The translations under genes and the position numbers were made by a program. A stretch of 64,000 nt of DNA from positions 1-64,000 of the forward strand of contig JALQPE010000733.1 in the NCBI GenBank assembly GCA_030407315.1. Reading direction: 5' to 3'. Position 1 is the stretch's first letter. Each line of letters opens with the position of its first letter. Positions 53,648 through 64,000 of this stretch are shown in pieces. The stretch comes from Asparagopsis taxiformis. Lineage: Eukaryota; Rhodophyta; Florideophyceae; Bonnemaisoniales; Bonnemaisoniaceae. The notes below the pieces were generated by a model. The model had not been told where the DNA came from. It saw only the letters and a program-made list of their open reading frames with translations, and searched no databases.

Positions 53648-55780
53648 CTAAATTGTGCTTTGTAAGGTAGAAAGTAATGACATACGAAGGGAACCTATAT
53701 CATCACGCGTTGCATCCACATTCTTGCCTTCTGATTTGCTGCCATCGACCCAGACAGCGTCATAGTCCTCTTGTCCACTTCGGCGCGCAATGAACACCAT
53801 CTCCAGTGTCTTTTGATCGCGCCCAGTCGCTGTTGCGTATTCTATCGCTTGCTCTTTATCAAACTGTTCGACATGTTCCAGTAGTTTTGCAAGAAGGATA
53901 GGTTTGGTGATCTTTTGCTTCGCAACATCCTCACAAACGTCTCGTGCCTCGCCACATGGATTCTCCATCCCTTCGAATACTCCAACTATCGCATTGGCAA
54001 TATCCGGCGCATATCGCGTGATCAACTTCTTCCGCTCAGCTGCATCACGTTGTGCGGCACGTCGTACAAGTTTCGTCTTCAACTGTAAACAGCACTGCGT
54101 AATTGCACGTTTCACACACGCTTTAATGGATTCCGAATCGTCCCCTATATATTCCTTTCCGGTGCCTTTGAACGGCACCTTTGTAGAAACAATGCTGCAG
54201 ATCACGCCAATACGGTCCGTGGTTGGCGATATCTTGTAGCTGGACCATTTGATCGCTTCTCTCGCAGTACGCGTGACAACATCATTTCCCGCCTCGAATA
54301 ACAATGGAATGCGATTCGCAAATCGAAACACATTGATTCCAGGTTTCATTCCGCTTCCTCCGAGTGCGACTCCAGCTTCAACAATAAACGGATGGCCCTC
54401 GAATACATCAGCTGGTTCGGCATGAGTCGCTACGAGGCTTGGTTTCAACTCCTTTGTTATACCTAGCCGTAGGTTATACTCCCCTGCTGGAGACAGACAA
54501 ACGCCGTCTGGCTTTTCAAAGCGCGCTTCGTGTAGAAGCGAATCGATTTGACGAATATGATTCAGATTCAATGTTCCGACATGCATGTGCTGTGAGAAGT
54601 CAGGACCAAGTTCATTGATGAGCCTTGTAGCAAGTGAGCGTGGAATGGATTCAAATTGGGATGTCAAAAATCTGACAAGGCTCGTAGACTCACTGACATC
54701 GCTGATGAGCTGTTTCAAAAGCAGCTGATTAACAGAAGACGGATGATGCTTGACTTCCATTGCCGCACGAGGCATCTTATCCGTCCTTCGAGCGAAAACG
54801 AGTTCAAAATCTTTGCTATCGGCCTTGCTGGTGTCTGACACAAATTTGAGACGAAACTGCGCGTATGGAGTTATGACAGCCATTTGGCGCATGTAGAGCA
54901 AGATCTTGGCGCGATACGTCGTCCAGTTCCCTTCAATGGTGACCGAAACTTTTGTGCCGCGCCAATTTCGAACATTCTTCTCCCTGGAATGTTCAATAAT
55001 GTTGGGTATATTACGAGCAATGTCGATATCAAGCGTGCAAGATGTGACATCATTGCCTTCTTTTGCAGTCTGCACTTGTACTGGAAATCCAGTACTCATC
55101 TTGGACCAAATCAGAGCCATCTTCGACCCAAGGCCAAATTTTCCGCGTGCCTGACGGACTGAATACTTGGTACCTGCTAGAACGCGCCCCATCATATTTG
55201 GAACATCTTCATGCGCCATGCCAGTTCCATTATCCACCACAGTGACTCGGAAAATCTCGTTTCCACCACTCCGCTCTTTCTTCGTTCCCTGTGATTGGGA
55301 AGGCTCCTGTGAAGCAACCGCAGATGCGCTATCGGCCGGATCTTCACGTTGCGCTGCAGCCTTGGCTAATTTTCGCTTTGCTTCTCGCTTTTCCTTTGCT
55401 TCCCTCGATTTTTTCTCTTTCGCATTCTCGACGTCTTTGTATAATGAAGAATCCACTCTTTCCCTCACGTCATCCATGCCGACCAGAGTGCGGAACTGCT
55501 GCTTGCCGATTCGTTCCACTGTGACTTCGATCTCCGGCAGAGCATCCATAGATTCGGCAGCGTCGAGACCATTTTCAACCAGCTCTCGAATGGTTGTGTA
55601 CAGCGACTTTCCCGGGTTGTCGAAGCCTGCTATGTTCTTATTTTCGGCAAAGAATTCTGCCGGGGACTTGAACTTGAGCTTTGTGTTTTTGCCAGTGGCA
55701 GTGGGAGCGGATACATTGGAACGAGGGCGCTTCGGCGAAGGACCTGTGGCTGGATTGCTTCGTTTCTTCCCGACCACCAT
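53648..55780 (-). CDS. TOP6B: DNA topoisomerase VI subunit B (TOP6B)
   Basis: 710 residues from the ATG at 55780 (MVVGKKRSNPATG). A basic nuclear-signal-like start precedes the GHKL ATPase: LYTTIRELVENGLDAAESMD (N box with the Mg-binding Asn), VTVVDNGTGMAHEDVPNMMG (G1), RQARGKFGLGSKMALIWSKM (lid and G2). The helix-2-turn-helix region and transducer domain (about 350-560) follow, with IPLLFEAGNDVVTRTAREAI and SIVSTKVPFKGTGKEYIGD. The insert between the N box and G1 is about 75 residues of mostly Lys, Glu and Ala (DVENAKEKKSREAKEKREAK), as in plant TOP6B. With TOP6A it relaxes DNA by double-strand passage; in plants the complex is required for endoreduplication and gene regulation. Starts at 55816 or 55921 are possible but less likely. 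Convergent with the hydrolase gene. Confidence 0.93.
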   Translation of the reverse strand: MVVGKKRSNPATGPSPKRPRSNVSAPTATGKNTKLKFKSPAEFFAENKNIAGFDNPGKSLYTTIRELVENGLDAAESMDALPEIEVTVERIGKQQFRTLVGMDDVRERVDSSLYKDVENAKEKKSREAKEKREAKRKLAKAAAQREDPADSASAVASQEPSQSQGTKKERSGGNEIFRVTVVDNGTGMAHEDVPNMMGRVLAGTKYSVRQARGKFGLGSKMALIWSKMSTGFPVQVQTAKEGNDVTSCTLDIDIARNIPNIIEHSREKNVRNWRGTKVSVTIEGNWTTYRAKILLYMRQMAVITPYAQFRLKFVSDTSKADSKDFELVFARRTDKMPRAAMEVKHHPSSVNQLLLKQLISDVSESTSLVRFLTSQFESIPRSLATRLINELGPDFSQHMHVGTLNLNHIRQIDSLLHEARFEKPDGVCLSPAGEYNLRLGITKELKPSLVATHAEPADVFEGHPFIVEAGVALGGSGMKPGINVFRFANRIPLLFEAGNDVVTRTAREAIKWSSYKISPTTDRIGVICSIVSTKVPFKGTGKEYIGDDSESIKACVKRAITQCCLQLKTKLVRRAAQRDAAERKKLITRYAPDIANAIVGVFEGMENPCGEARDVCEDVAKQKITKPILLAKLLEHVEQFDKEQAIEYATATGRDQKTLEMVFIARRSGQEDYDAVWVDGSKSEGKNVDATRDDIGSLRMSLLSTLQSTI

Positions 55781-58700
55781 GGTTGCATCGGTGCAACGCG
55801 TTGTCCAGGCGGACATTTCGAGCAATATGCGCAAAACATTTGTGCATATTTGGAGCAATTTTAGAATTAGCGCCCAGGTAAGTAAGTAACTGTAAGACTT
55901 GATGTTTGGCGCTCGTCTCACATTCCCAGACGTTGGTGGCTGTCAACGCCGGTTGAGGTGGCGGCTGGCTGCACGCAACTGTCAGACCATATTCTAGAAA
56001 CTGTGAATGGCGTTTTGTTGTATTGGGGATGCGTTGCGGAGGCGTGTACGTGTCGTCGGGAGAGCGCACGCCTTGATTACAAAGGGGAAACGCGGTTGAA
56101 GAAATCGGCCGTTGGTGGGTTTATAGTCGGGAAAGAAATGGTGGCCAGAGGTTCTTTCTATAAAGGGCATATTCTAAGGCAAGGATTCCTCATCGGGTGC
56201 AGCATCGTTGTGGGCGAAAGAGATTGATCACTCTTGTAACGTCAATCATCATCCAGCATTAAATCACAGCGTCTTTCTGCTGACGATGACTTGGAATAGT
56301 TGTGGAGATGTCGGGGCGGTCACGCAGGCTATAAATAGCGTGCGACAGGCGAGCGCAGCTCAAGTGAGTACTCAACGTGACTCCATAATAAGAAACACGA
56401 GACCATGCTCCAGAGTGGTATATTGTAACAGACAATGCCGCTCCGAACATTAGCTTACCATACGTCAAAACGCTACGCTGCGCAATACGTGATTCACGTG
56501 CTTATTTCAATCACTACTTGCTCCGCTAATCACAGCCTTACATGGAAGACGCTATAAAACCCGGATACTGTAAATCTAACGTGACACTTACTAACTTGTT
56601 AACTGACTCCATTATATTCATCCACCATTCCCGGGCGATACCGTTACTTACTTGCATGTACTGCAGCACTCCCCATGCACAAATGCCGCCTCCGCAGCTC
56701 GATTTCATCACTCATGGTGCAAACTCTCTTAAATCCTGCACAACTAGCTAACAAAAATAGATCGTCGCCCGCCCGCTTCGTATATCCCTACCATTGGTAC
56801 CCCGCTCTGTCACACCCCATCCACAACTCTTCCAATTGATGGAAAACACAAGTTAGGAAAGAACGAAAAATCTCTCGTACGTCTATGTGCCGTTCGAATC
56901 ACATTCGTCCAGCACGGTCTCAAGTCACGACCATCTTTCAACCCAAAGCGTGATGGTTCGAAACCACAATTATGCATGCCGTGCTTCATGCTGCCCAATC
57001 CTTACTTTCAGTATGTCGGTCACAACTCTCATGGCCTCAAATTCCTGCTCTGTTCGTCGAGATGACACATCAATTGGTGCGATTGTAAACACAAGTGGAG
57101 CATGGAGCCGGGTCGAACCAACTCGATGCTATCAAACACCCTTCTCTGCAGACTTCATGGATCGAGCGCAACACTTTATCGCTCAACATTTCATGAGTAC
57201 GGTATGTACCAATCAATCAAAGTGGAAGACTTACCTTCAATCGACTCAAGCCCGAAGCACTGCTTTTAATGACTTTCAAAGTATGATTTGGCGTGACATT
57301 GTTATGCAGTCGATGACAATGCCTTTCCGTTTCGTGTTATGTCTTTCTCGCTGCATGTGAGCAACTCTGGCGAAGTAGGAACGCGGCAGTGATCATACCA
57401 TTTGTATTGTTTCTCGGAGTCCTCATTCCAGCTCATAAACGGCTTGATTACACCGACGCGCGCTTCTTACCCGTTACTCTGGTGGAATGCACAATTTTGA
57501 AAAGCTCAACGCGGAATATATTGAAGGATAGTCCTTGTCTTCAACAATATGCAATATACAAACTCATATTCGCAACCGGGAAAGCGAAGCTCATTTTCCT
57601 GATAATTCTTCCTCTTCTAAACTGTCTGCGCGTTTTTCTGCAGCAATCAAAATGCTTGCAAACAGCTTTCTTTATTCCGTCTGTCGATCGTTCAATCAGC
57701 TGCAAAACCTAGAGCAATACTATGAGACTTGAACGTAACTTTTTATAAAGCATCGATGTCTGGCTAACATGCTAAATAAGCATATTAGAGTAGGCAAGAC
57801 TTGCAGCTGTGTTGTCATATGTGAAGGAAAATATGGAACAGCTTCTTGATGATCAGGATCATTCTCTGCTGGATATATCAACAGCGGAACGCTCAACGAC
57901 CTTGTACGGAAAAGAAGACTGCCTTCCTCTTCGGAACAGTAGAAGTTTCGCAAAGCTGACGCGGTCCAACGCTGAAAAGTGAAGAATGCGCGTGAAACTG
58001 TCATCTAAACATTTCAGTTTGTCTTGGAATCGACTGTTCCAGTCCATATTAACTTTTTCAAAATTGCTTGATTGACCAAGCGCTGGAGCAATGGCAGCGC
58101 TCATACCACGATAGACAATGGACTGACTGATCGATGGCGTATCATCATGATACTACGCTCTTTTTCTATGGAATATTTATAAATAGAGATCACGCGACGT
58201 CACAAAAACTTGACTTTTCCAGCGTCACTTGAGGACCGCTGCTGATAGGATCTTTATAAATTGCTGACTCCGTTTGGAAGCACGCAATGGAGGACTATGC
58301 GGCACTGTGCCAGCCTGAAAGGATGATTATGAAGACGAAAATGCTGCTATGCCCGCAATGCGACCAAATAGTGTTGCTGTAAATAAGAGATCCGCGTGAT
58401 ACTAGACATGCTGTGCTTTGCTAGCCGCCAATAAGTTAAGGTAAAGTTGATAATGGGGCGCTGCGCGCATCCTGCGACCCTTTGCGCCTCAGTCATCGTA
58501 CATGCTGCATCTAAACCCTCTTTGGGACTCAACTTGTCGAATACAATAATTCCGAGCCAGCTGAACAATCTTGCTTGAGCATATATAATATGTTCAAGTC
58601 CACGTAGATGGTTTAGCAAATTTGCAGTTCAACAACTCGGTTAAATGCTAAAGTTAGTACGCAGTATATTACAGCGATGAGAATACTGTTATTGACCTAC

Positions 58701-58792
58701 ATCCACTACTCGATTTCAGAAATTGCTTCACACCGAGTATTCCCAAAACTTCTATCCTCTATAGTCAGCTTGCTTGTGTGTACATTGCCCCA
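55781..58792. other. Gene-poor region of about 3 kb
   Basis: No recognisable protein, tRNA or repeat. Frames up to 157 codons occur but lack motifs, and the longest (56887-57360) begins with GTG rather than ATG. On the minus strand an ATG at 58104 opens an 81-codon frame (MSAAIAPALGQSSNFEKVNM, to 57859), about 65 bp downstream of a TATAAATA element (58174-58185). This might be a small gene, possibly spliced, and is kept only as a candidate. ATATTTATAAATAG and GACGTCAC near 58170-58201 are the best promoter-like sequences. Confidence 0.4.
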
Positions 58793-60725
58793 TCACCCCG
58801 AGCTATCCCCTTGCAGGCTTCTCGCCCTGCTGCTGTCTTCTTCCTCGATTTGTTCATATTCAGCTGCAGGTGCTTGTTGTCTCGATAACGATGAGGGGTA
58901 GGGAGTCCAGGTTGTTGATGGGATAGTTCTTCCCTCGCTCGGTCCTATAGCTTGCAGTCGGGGGAAGGGGCTCATTGAGACGGAAGCGATTCCAATTGGT
59001 CGATTCGTATCACCAACCATGGCTCCCTCTTCGCGTATTGGTTGAGAAGAGGACCTTCCCGGCAACGTACTGGGGCCAGCAAGACTGCTGTCTCTGTACG
59101 TGGATCCAAACTGCGGATGAACCTGTTCGTAGTGCTCCTTCAGTTGAATCTTTCGCGAGAACGGTAGTCCGCAGTGTTCACAAAAGTATTTCGCTTGCTT
59201 TTGACCATGGATGTTTCGAACGTGACTGTCGCAGAGCCCTCTTTGTGAGAAAGTTAGATCGCAATATGGACATCGAAAAGTTCTAACGTCGTCATGAACG
59301 GAGGCTCTATGTTTGAGCATATTAGATCTGAAAGTTGAGTGGACCGAGTGGGAAGGCATGATGAATTGGTTAGACAATGACGAATAAAAAGATAAATATA
59401 GATGACTGGGGAACGGAAAACAGGGGAACGCACTTTTCGCCAAACGTCTTTTCGCACATGGGACATACGAAAGGACGACTTTTCTCATGTACAACTCGTA
59501 CATGTCTATTTTTATCGCTCTTCCTGCGAAACTTTGAGTTGCACTTGTCACATTCGAAAAATTGTTCCCTGTCGAGTGGTGTCTTAATCTTGCGGCCGCG
59601 CTTAGCCCTGAGAGGATCGCGCACGGGTTCGACGGAGGACCTATCCATAGGCAGTCTCGGCTGAGGGGACGACCTGGATGGCTGAGCGTAGGAGACTCCG
59701 GAGCCGGATGCGGATCTGGAGCCGGACTGCGGCTGCTGTGGCTGATGGATAGAGGGGTGATAAAAAGCGGATGCAGGAGTGTGAATGGGTGTTTGGTGTG
59801 TGGAAACGGCAGGAAATAGATGTGAGCTATCAGGAATTCTGGTGTGAGTAAGAATGTCTGATACGGGTGTCTTTGGGGGACTGGGAAGCCTGCGGAGAGT
59901 CGAAGTATTGAAGGGAACATCTCTGTACATTTGTGCTTCAACATTTAGTGGAGGGGGGGAAAGCGGAGCTCTGAGGGAGTTGGTTGCTGCGGAGGCGCCG
60001 AACGGAGAGAGACGACCGAGTAGCTGGCCAGTTCTGCGGAGAAAGCCTTTGTCATGATGGTCGCGATAGAGGTCTGGACGTGCTGAAGGAGCGGTTGGGA
60101 AGGGTTCTCGCAGGGTGAGTGGGGATCGAAAGGGTAGTGCGGGCAGAGTGGAGGTTCGAAAAACGGAGCGCTCTGCTTGTGGTGGTGGTGGAGGTGGTGG
60201 CGGTGGCGGGGGTGGATGTGGATGTGGATGCGGTTGTTGTTGTTGTTGTTGTGGGGAGGATTGAATGGCAGCGAGACGAGATGGATTTGTGGTTGGTTGT
60301 GGAGTACCAGGTCGCTCCTCCAGAACGGTTCCCCAAAACGGATCTGCTCGAGCGGCAACGGGGGAGGGCTCGGAAAACCTCTTGCGCTTGCCCGGAGCAT
60401 GTGCGGTTTGCAGCAATGAGGTCGAGGCGCGCTTGGGAGCGGTGGAGGTGGGTGTGGCGAGAGTGGCAGTGGTGAGAGTGGTTGCGGTCGTGGTGCGGGG
60501 CGGGGTCGGGGTGTGGGGCGGGGTGGGGGTCGTGGTCATTTGCGGGAGAATGGTGACATTGGGTGGGGGGGACGGGGAGGAGTCGTGAGAAGGCGCGGGA
60601 CGGAGGGTGAGTGATGTGAGGCGATAGCCGGAATTGGCGAGTTGGGCTTGGAAGGCATTGAGAGCTTGGGTGAGACCGGGAATTTGTCGCTCGAGATTTT
60701 GATGCCAGTGCGGGTGGTCGGACAT
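58793..60725 (-). CDS. C2H2 zinc-finger protein with proline/glutamine/histidine-rich region
   Basis: Exons 60725-59434 and 59327-58793 with a 106 bp intron (GTGCGT donor, TCTAAC branch, TTTCAG acceptor), giving 608 residues. The first 380 residues are disordered and of low complexity: Ser/Thr/Pro stretches, six Gln, repeated His-Pro and a run of about 13 Pro. Four tandem C2H2 fingers follow: FECDKCNSKFRRKSDKNRHV, FVCPMCEKTFGEKSNMLKHR, FRCPYCDLTFSQRGLCDSHV and FCEHCGLPFSRKIQLKEHYE, each with the paired His. The intron splits finger 2 at GEK/SNM. A probable DNA-binding regulator; its targets are unknown. I chose the ATG at 60725 (MSDHPHWHQNLERQIPGLTQ), whose helical start could be a short interaction motif. 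Confidence 0.82.
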
Positions 60726-61453
60726 GAGCCGCCTGCACTCGGGGAGCAAAGTGGGGCTGGGGCTGGGACGGAGGAGGAGCGTTGATCATGCAGCGAGACG
60801 AATGTGTGTGCTGGATGGATGGTGTTATACAGTGGGGAAAGCATCCATGATATGGAATGGGTGGGAAATTCGAAACGGCATTGTGTTTATCGATACGGAG
60901 AAGGTATGGGGAGGGGGCGTGGCGTGGGGTGGTTTTGTCGATGGGTAGACGCGACTGGTGTTGGCGCGTAGAGACGATGGAGATGGTGAAGGGCTTTACT
61001 AGTCTAGTGAGTGGAGCTTAACGAGTGACAGGAAGACGATAGATTACAAGTTGAAGCGGAGGCTGTACGACATGCTGAGCGGGTGGAAACTTGCCGTCAC
61101 GCAGGCGTCTGGCACAAACGTGAGGCAACAATGCGCTTGTCTCATACGCGATATGTTGTCACTATGATGTGTGACATGCGTCCGTCGAGTGTCGTGATTC
61201 AACTTACGACATTCCACTGTTCTTCCACCACGTAACCCACGACTGCATTCCATAATTCATGTCCCATATCTGTCAGTAAATTCCCGCCATGACGCAATCC
61301 ACGTCAACTACTCGTCGGTCACCCCGCCACCCCGCACATGCGTTTCTTAATTGTTTACAAGAGCACCTTTCCAAAAATACGTATCCGATCATTCATTCAG
61401 CCGTGCTCCGCTACGCTACGCTACGCTGTGCTGCACCGCGCCGCGCGCTCATT

Positions 61454-61476
61454 TTCTCTCTCTCTCTCTCTCTCTC
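61454..61476. repeat. (CT)n microsatellite
   Basis: About 11 uninterrupted CT units preceded by ATTTT. Confidence 0.85.
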
Positions 61477-61770
61477 GCTCCCACCTACCCACCCCCCAAC
61501 CATCCATCCATCTCCACAACAACAACTCGCCCGTTGCTGATGACGTCAGCCAAGAAACAATACCATGACGAAATGCTACACTGAAATGAACCTCCCCATT
61601 AAACCCAACTCGCATTCATGCATACATTTGTTAGCGCCGCGTTGCATATATTCACATTGCTGCCGCGTCGAGACAGAGCCACTGGCGCCTCGCCTCGCCT
61701 CTCCTTGCCGCACGCAGCAAACAACGGTAGCGTCGTCGCAACCACTACCGCGCCGTCTCTCGGCGACAAC

Positions 61771-61793
61771 CACACACACACACACACACACAC
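61771..61793. repeat. (CA)n microsatellite
   Basis: About 11 uninterrupted CA units in the intergenic region before RPA32. Confidence 0.85.
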
Positions 61794-61899
61794 TCGCACT
61801 CACTCTGTATACCATGACGTCAGACGATCAAAAGCCAACAGGTTTTCAGTGTGCGCCCCTGGGAGGAGATGAATACACGCTCGTGAGAGCGATACAATC

Positions 61900-62040
61900 C
61901 AATGCATCGCATCGCATCGCGTCGCATCGCTTGGCCTAATGTCGTGTTGCGTCGCGGAGCGGAGCGGCGCGCCACGCGACAGCTCAGCACAACACACCGC
62001 GTCGCATTGTATCGCATCGCATCGCATCGCTTGGTTTCGC
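61900..62040. repeat. GCATC/GCGTC pentanucleotide repeats
   Basis: Two imperfect clusters (near 61904-61930 and 62004-62030) of the pentamer GCATC with variants GCGTC and GCTTG, separated by GC-rich sequence; interrupted, not a perfect array. Confidence 0.7.
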
Positions 62041-62937
62041 ACCGCGCGTTGCATCGAATCAAAATCAACGTGCAGCGCTCCACACCGCGCCACGCCGCAG
62101 CTCGGCGGCGCGTGGGGACTGGACGCCCTGATAAATAACTGATTCCAAGATCTTTGGCGTGCCACAATTTACGGTTTATACTTGTATCGTATATTGTCAT
62201 ACGTTACTCTACCACTAGTGTACCAGTACTGTACAGTGCAATGCAGCGCGCCGCAGCACAATCAAGCAAAGCGTGGCGGGGACCGCTTGAAAGTATTCTA
62301 TCAAAAACTCACATACAAAAATAGTTAATCACACTGTCGTGCTACTCGTGACGTGACTAAACGTTACCTCACGTGACTATATCCTGCACTGCGAGTGAAT
62401 CGACGAGTCGTGCCGCCGTACCGTGCTGCACCGTTGCACTCCCCGCCACCACATCCCTCAATCGTGCCTAGCTCATTCTGCGCACAGCCGTCGTCAGCCG
62501 CACTACCAAGCCAAGCGAGTGGCCATATCCTTCAAAACAAGTCACTCTGACTAGTCTTCAGCACGTGCAGCACACAGCTCCATTCAGTTTTGCCAATTAT
62601 CAACCCCATCTCACCCTCGATTTCTCTTAGCTCTACACCCCTCTATGCACGACGTGTCCCATCCCCATACTAAACTAAATTTAGCCTTTCGGCCCCGCGT
62701 ACCGTACACGTGGACGCGTCCCCGCATCTCGCACAACCCTAGCTACACGTCTTCCACGCTTACACATTTTCCATCCTGTAAGCTACCACTCTTCTGTAAT
62801 GCACATTTTGGCGCCAACGTCGCTCTCGCTCGTATCAACATCCAATGCACTGCTGTGCCATTTCAAACTTGATCCGCTTCAACTCCCAACCCTCTTCTTC
62901 TCTGCACGGCAGCGCATACCCCACTCATTTCATACTC

Positions 62938-63983
62938 ATGTCTGGCGCTGGCTACGGAGGTGCATATGGTACGTCTCCCCTCTTTACAAACCCAACTTGT
63001 CCCTCGCACCCGCTAACCATTCGTCCACCATCAATCTCTGCCAACAACCAGGAGGCGGTACCGGCTACGGTGGCGGCGGCGGCGGCTTTGACGGCGGTGG
63101 TGCCGGCTACGGCGGCGGCGGATACGGCGGAGCAGGCTATGGCGGTGGTGGTGGATACGGCGGAGCAGGCTACGGTGGTGGTGGCGGTGCAACTGGCGGC
63201 GGCGGCGGCGGATACATGGATAACGCGTCGGGCGCGGGTGGCGGCACATATGGCGCAATCGACACTATGCAGGCCGTGACTATAAAACAGGTGCAAGACG
63301 CTGCCAACGACGCGTCTGATGACAAGTTTGTCATCAACGGCACGACTGCCAATCAGGTAACATTTGTGGCGCGTATTCTAAAAGCCGACGTGCAAATGAC
63401 GATGATATCATTAAATCTCGACGATGGCACCGCTGTGATCGACGGATCGTATATGCTGCCAGCCGACGAGGACGCGGCGACGCGGGAATTTGCCGTGCAG
63501 AAGCGCGAGCGAATCCGCGATGGCGCCTGGGTGCGCGTTGTGGGTGCTATTCAACTTGTGGCCGCTTCGCGACGCATATCAATTTATAGAGTGCGCGCCG
63601 TTGACGATCATAACGAGATTGTGTACCATCGTTTGGACGTGGTGCGCACCTTTCTGGCGCAGACGCGTCCGCGTGGAAAGACGAGCGGCGCCACGGGTGG
63701 CGCGTTGCCCAACGGCGCCGCGCCCAAGATGGACGTCGGTGCCGCTCTGGGCGCCGTCAATGACGGCCTCGGCCTCAACCCGATGCAGAGAGCGGTGTTT
63801 GAGTATGTCAAGGAGAGGTTTGACGAGGGGAATACAAGGGGGATTGATATCGCTGATATCGCCAGGGATATTGCTGGTGTAGGCTCGATTAATGCCGTTC
63901 GAGAGATTATGGAACATCTCGCTTCGGACGGTCATGTTTATGCGACCGTGGATGAGAATCATTACGCGTATTGTCGCGTTTGA
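62938..63983 (+). CDS. RPA2: Replication protein A 32 kDa subunit (RPA2)
   Basis: Exons 62938-62968 and 63052-63983 with an 83 bp intron (GTACGT donor, CTAAC branch, CAG acceptor), giving 320 residues. Exon 1 encodes only MSGAGYGGAY plus one base. The N-terminus (about 1-75) is Gly/Tyr-rich, an extended form of the Gly/Ser-rich N-terminus of RPA32. The OB fold (about 80-195) includes VTIKQVQDAANDASDDKFVI, ANQVTFVARILKADVQMTMI, DDGTAVIDGSYM and WVRVVGAIQLVAASRRISIY. After a Gly/Ala linker the winged helix (about 255-320) has LNPMQRAVFEYVKERFDEGN and VREIMEHLASDGHVYATVDE, ending AYCRV. RPA32 binds single-stranded DNA with RPA70 and RPA14, and its winged helix recruits repair proteins. The gene ends 17 bases before the window end. 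Confidence 0.93.
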
Positions 63984-64000
63984 CATGGTGGACTGCGCAC

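Larger units (their letters stand above)
60726..62937. other. Gene-poor, simple-repeat-rich region upstream of RPA32
   Basis: About 2.2 kb with no supported gene. It carries a CT microsatellite (61454-61476), a CA microsatellite (61771-61793), repeated CGCTACGCTACGCTACG units near 61410-61426, and GCATC/GCGTC pentamers around 61905-62035. Frames in the repeat area are low-complexity shadows. The first part is the promoter of the zinc-finger gene and the last part the RPA32 promoter/5' UTR (pyrimidine-rich, 62560-62935). Confidence 0.55.

Noticed and set aside
56950..56975. B-box-like GGTTCGAAACC suggesting a tRNA
   Set aside because: No matching acceptor or anticodon stems can be drawn around it.
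56887..57360. 157-codon frame in the 3 kb gene-poor region
   Set aside because: Starts with GTG, has no domain-like pattern and no promoter evidence.
61900..62040. Pentamer repeats considered as a CRISPR-like or telomeric array
   Set aside because: No regular spacers and no telomere-type unit; it is an imperfect simple repeat in eukaryotic intergenic DNA.

Overview
This window is nuclear DNA from a photosynthetic eukaryote with a compact genome. Eukaryotic hallmarks are ribosomal protein eL37, SF3B2, SNRNP27, NELF-C/D, PP4, Man1, RPA32, Ku70 and spliceosomal introns. A plastid is implied by presequence-bearing proteins: a CGL160/Atp1-like ATP synthase factor, a RIQ/DUF1118-like membrane protein, a CbbY-type phosphatase, plastid ferritin, and rubredoxin-knuckle methyltransferases. 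Introns are few and mostly 81-132 bp, with strong GT(A/G)nGT donors and CTAAC/CTGAC-like branch points. This fits a unicellular alga. I cannot decide between a red and a green lineage from the sequence alone.

Layout. Positions 1-13300 hold ten genes, mostly alternating in strand (CGL160-like, Rpr2/Rpp21, eL37, NELF-C/D, PPIP5K kinase, CBM48 protein, alpha/beta hydrolase, RIQ-like, FAD amine oxidase). Positions 13251-20914 form a large inverted duplication. Its two arms are about 3273 bp each and under about 1% diverged, around a 1.1 kb unique spacer. Each arm carries a phosphoglycerate mutase gene with a 740 bp repeat-filled intron and a tRNA-Ile(AAU). Arm 1 is intact. Arm 2 carries a 1-bp deletion and a truncated tail of the neighbouring oxidase gene, so arm 2 looks like the derived copy. 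Positions 21000-37400 hold plastid, lipid, repair and signalling genes (CbbY, SNRNP27, Ku70, HACD, ABC1K-beta-lactamase fusion, FkbM methyltransferase, Tat lumen protein, ferritin, PP4, MUS81). Positions 37600-42100 hold three tandem methyltransferase paralogues. Positions 43300-55800 hold SF3B2, LC8, Man1, GT90, a BRCT protein, an alpha/beta hydrolase and TOP6B. The last 8 kb are gene-poor, with a C2H2 zinc-finger gene and RPA32 separated by simple-repeat-rich DNA.

Themes. DNA-repair and replication proteins are well represented (Ku70, MUS81, TopBP1-like, RPA32, TOP6B), but they are scattered and not obviously co-regulated. Most neighbouring genes lie on opposite strands and many start codons face each other 270-540 bp apart, which suggests shared bidirectional promoters. 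Several genes (the first gene, CGL160-like, MUS81 twice, and possibly the second methyltransferase) need one extra base to restore a single frame, often at a short homopolymer. This points to residual assembly deletions more than to real pseudogenes. The most unusual protein architectures are a PPIP5K kinase with no phosphatase half, and a MUS81 whose linker carries a UBZ4-like zinc finger and a SUMO-interacting-like motif.
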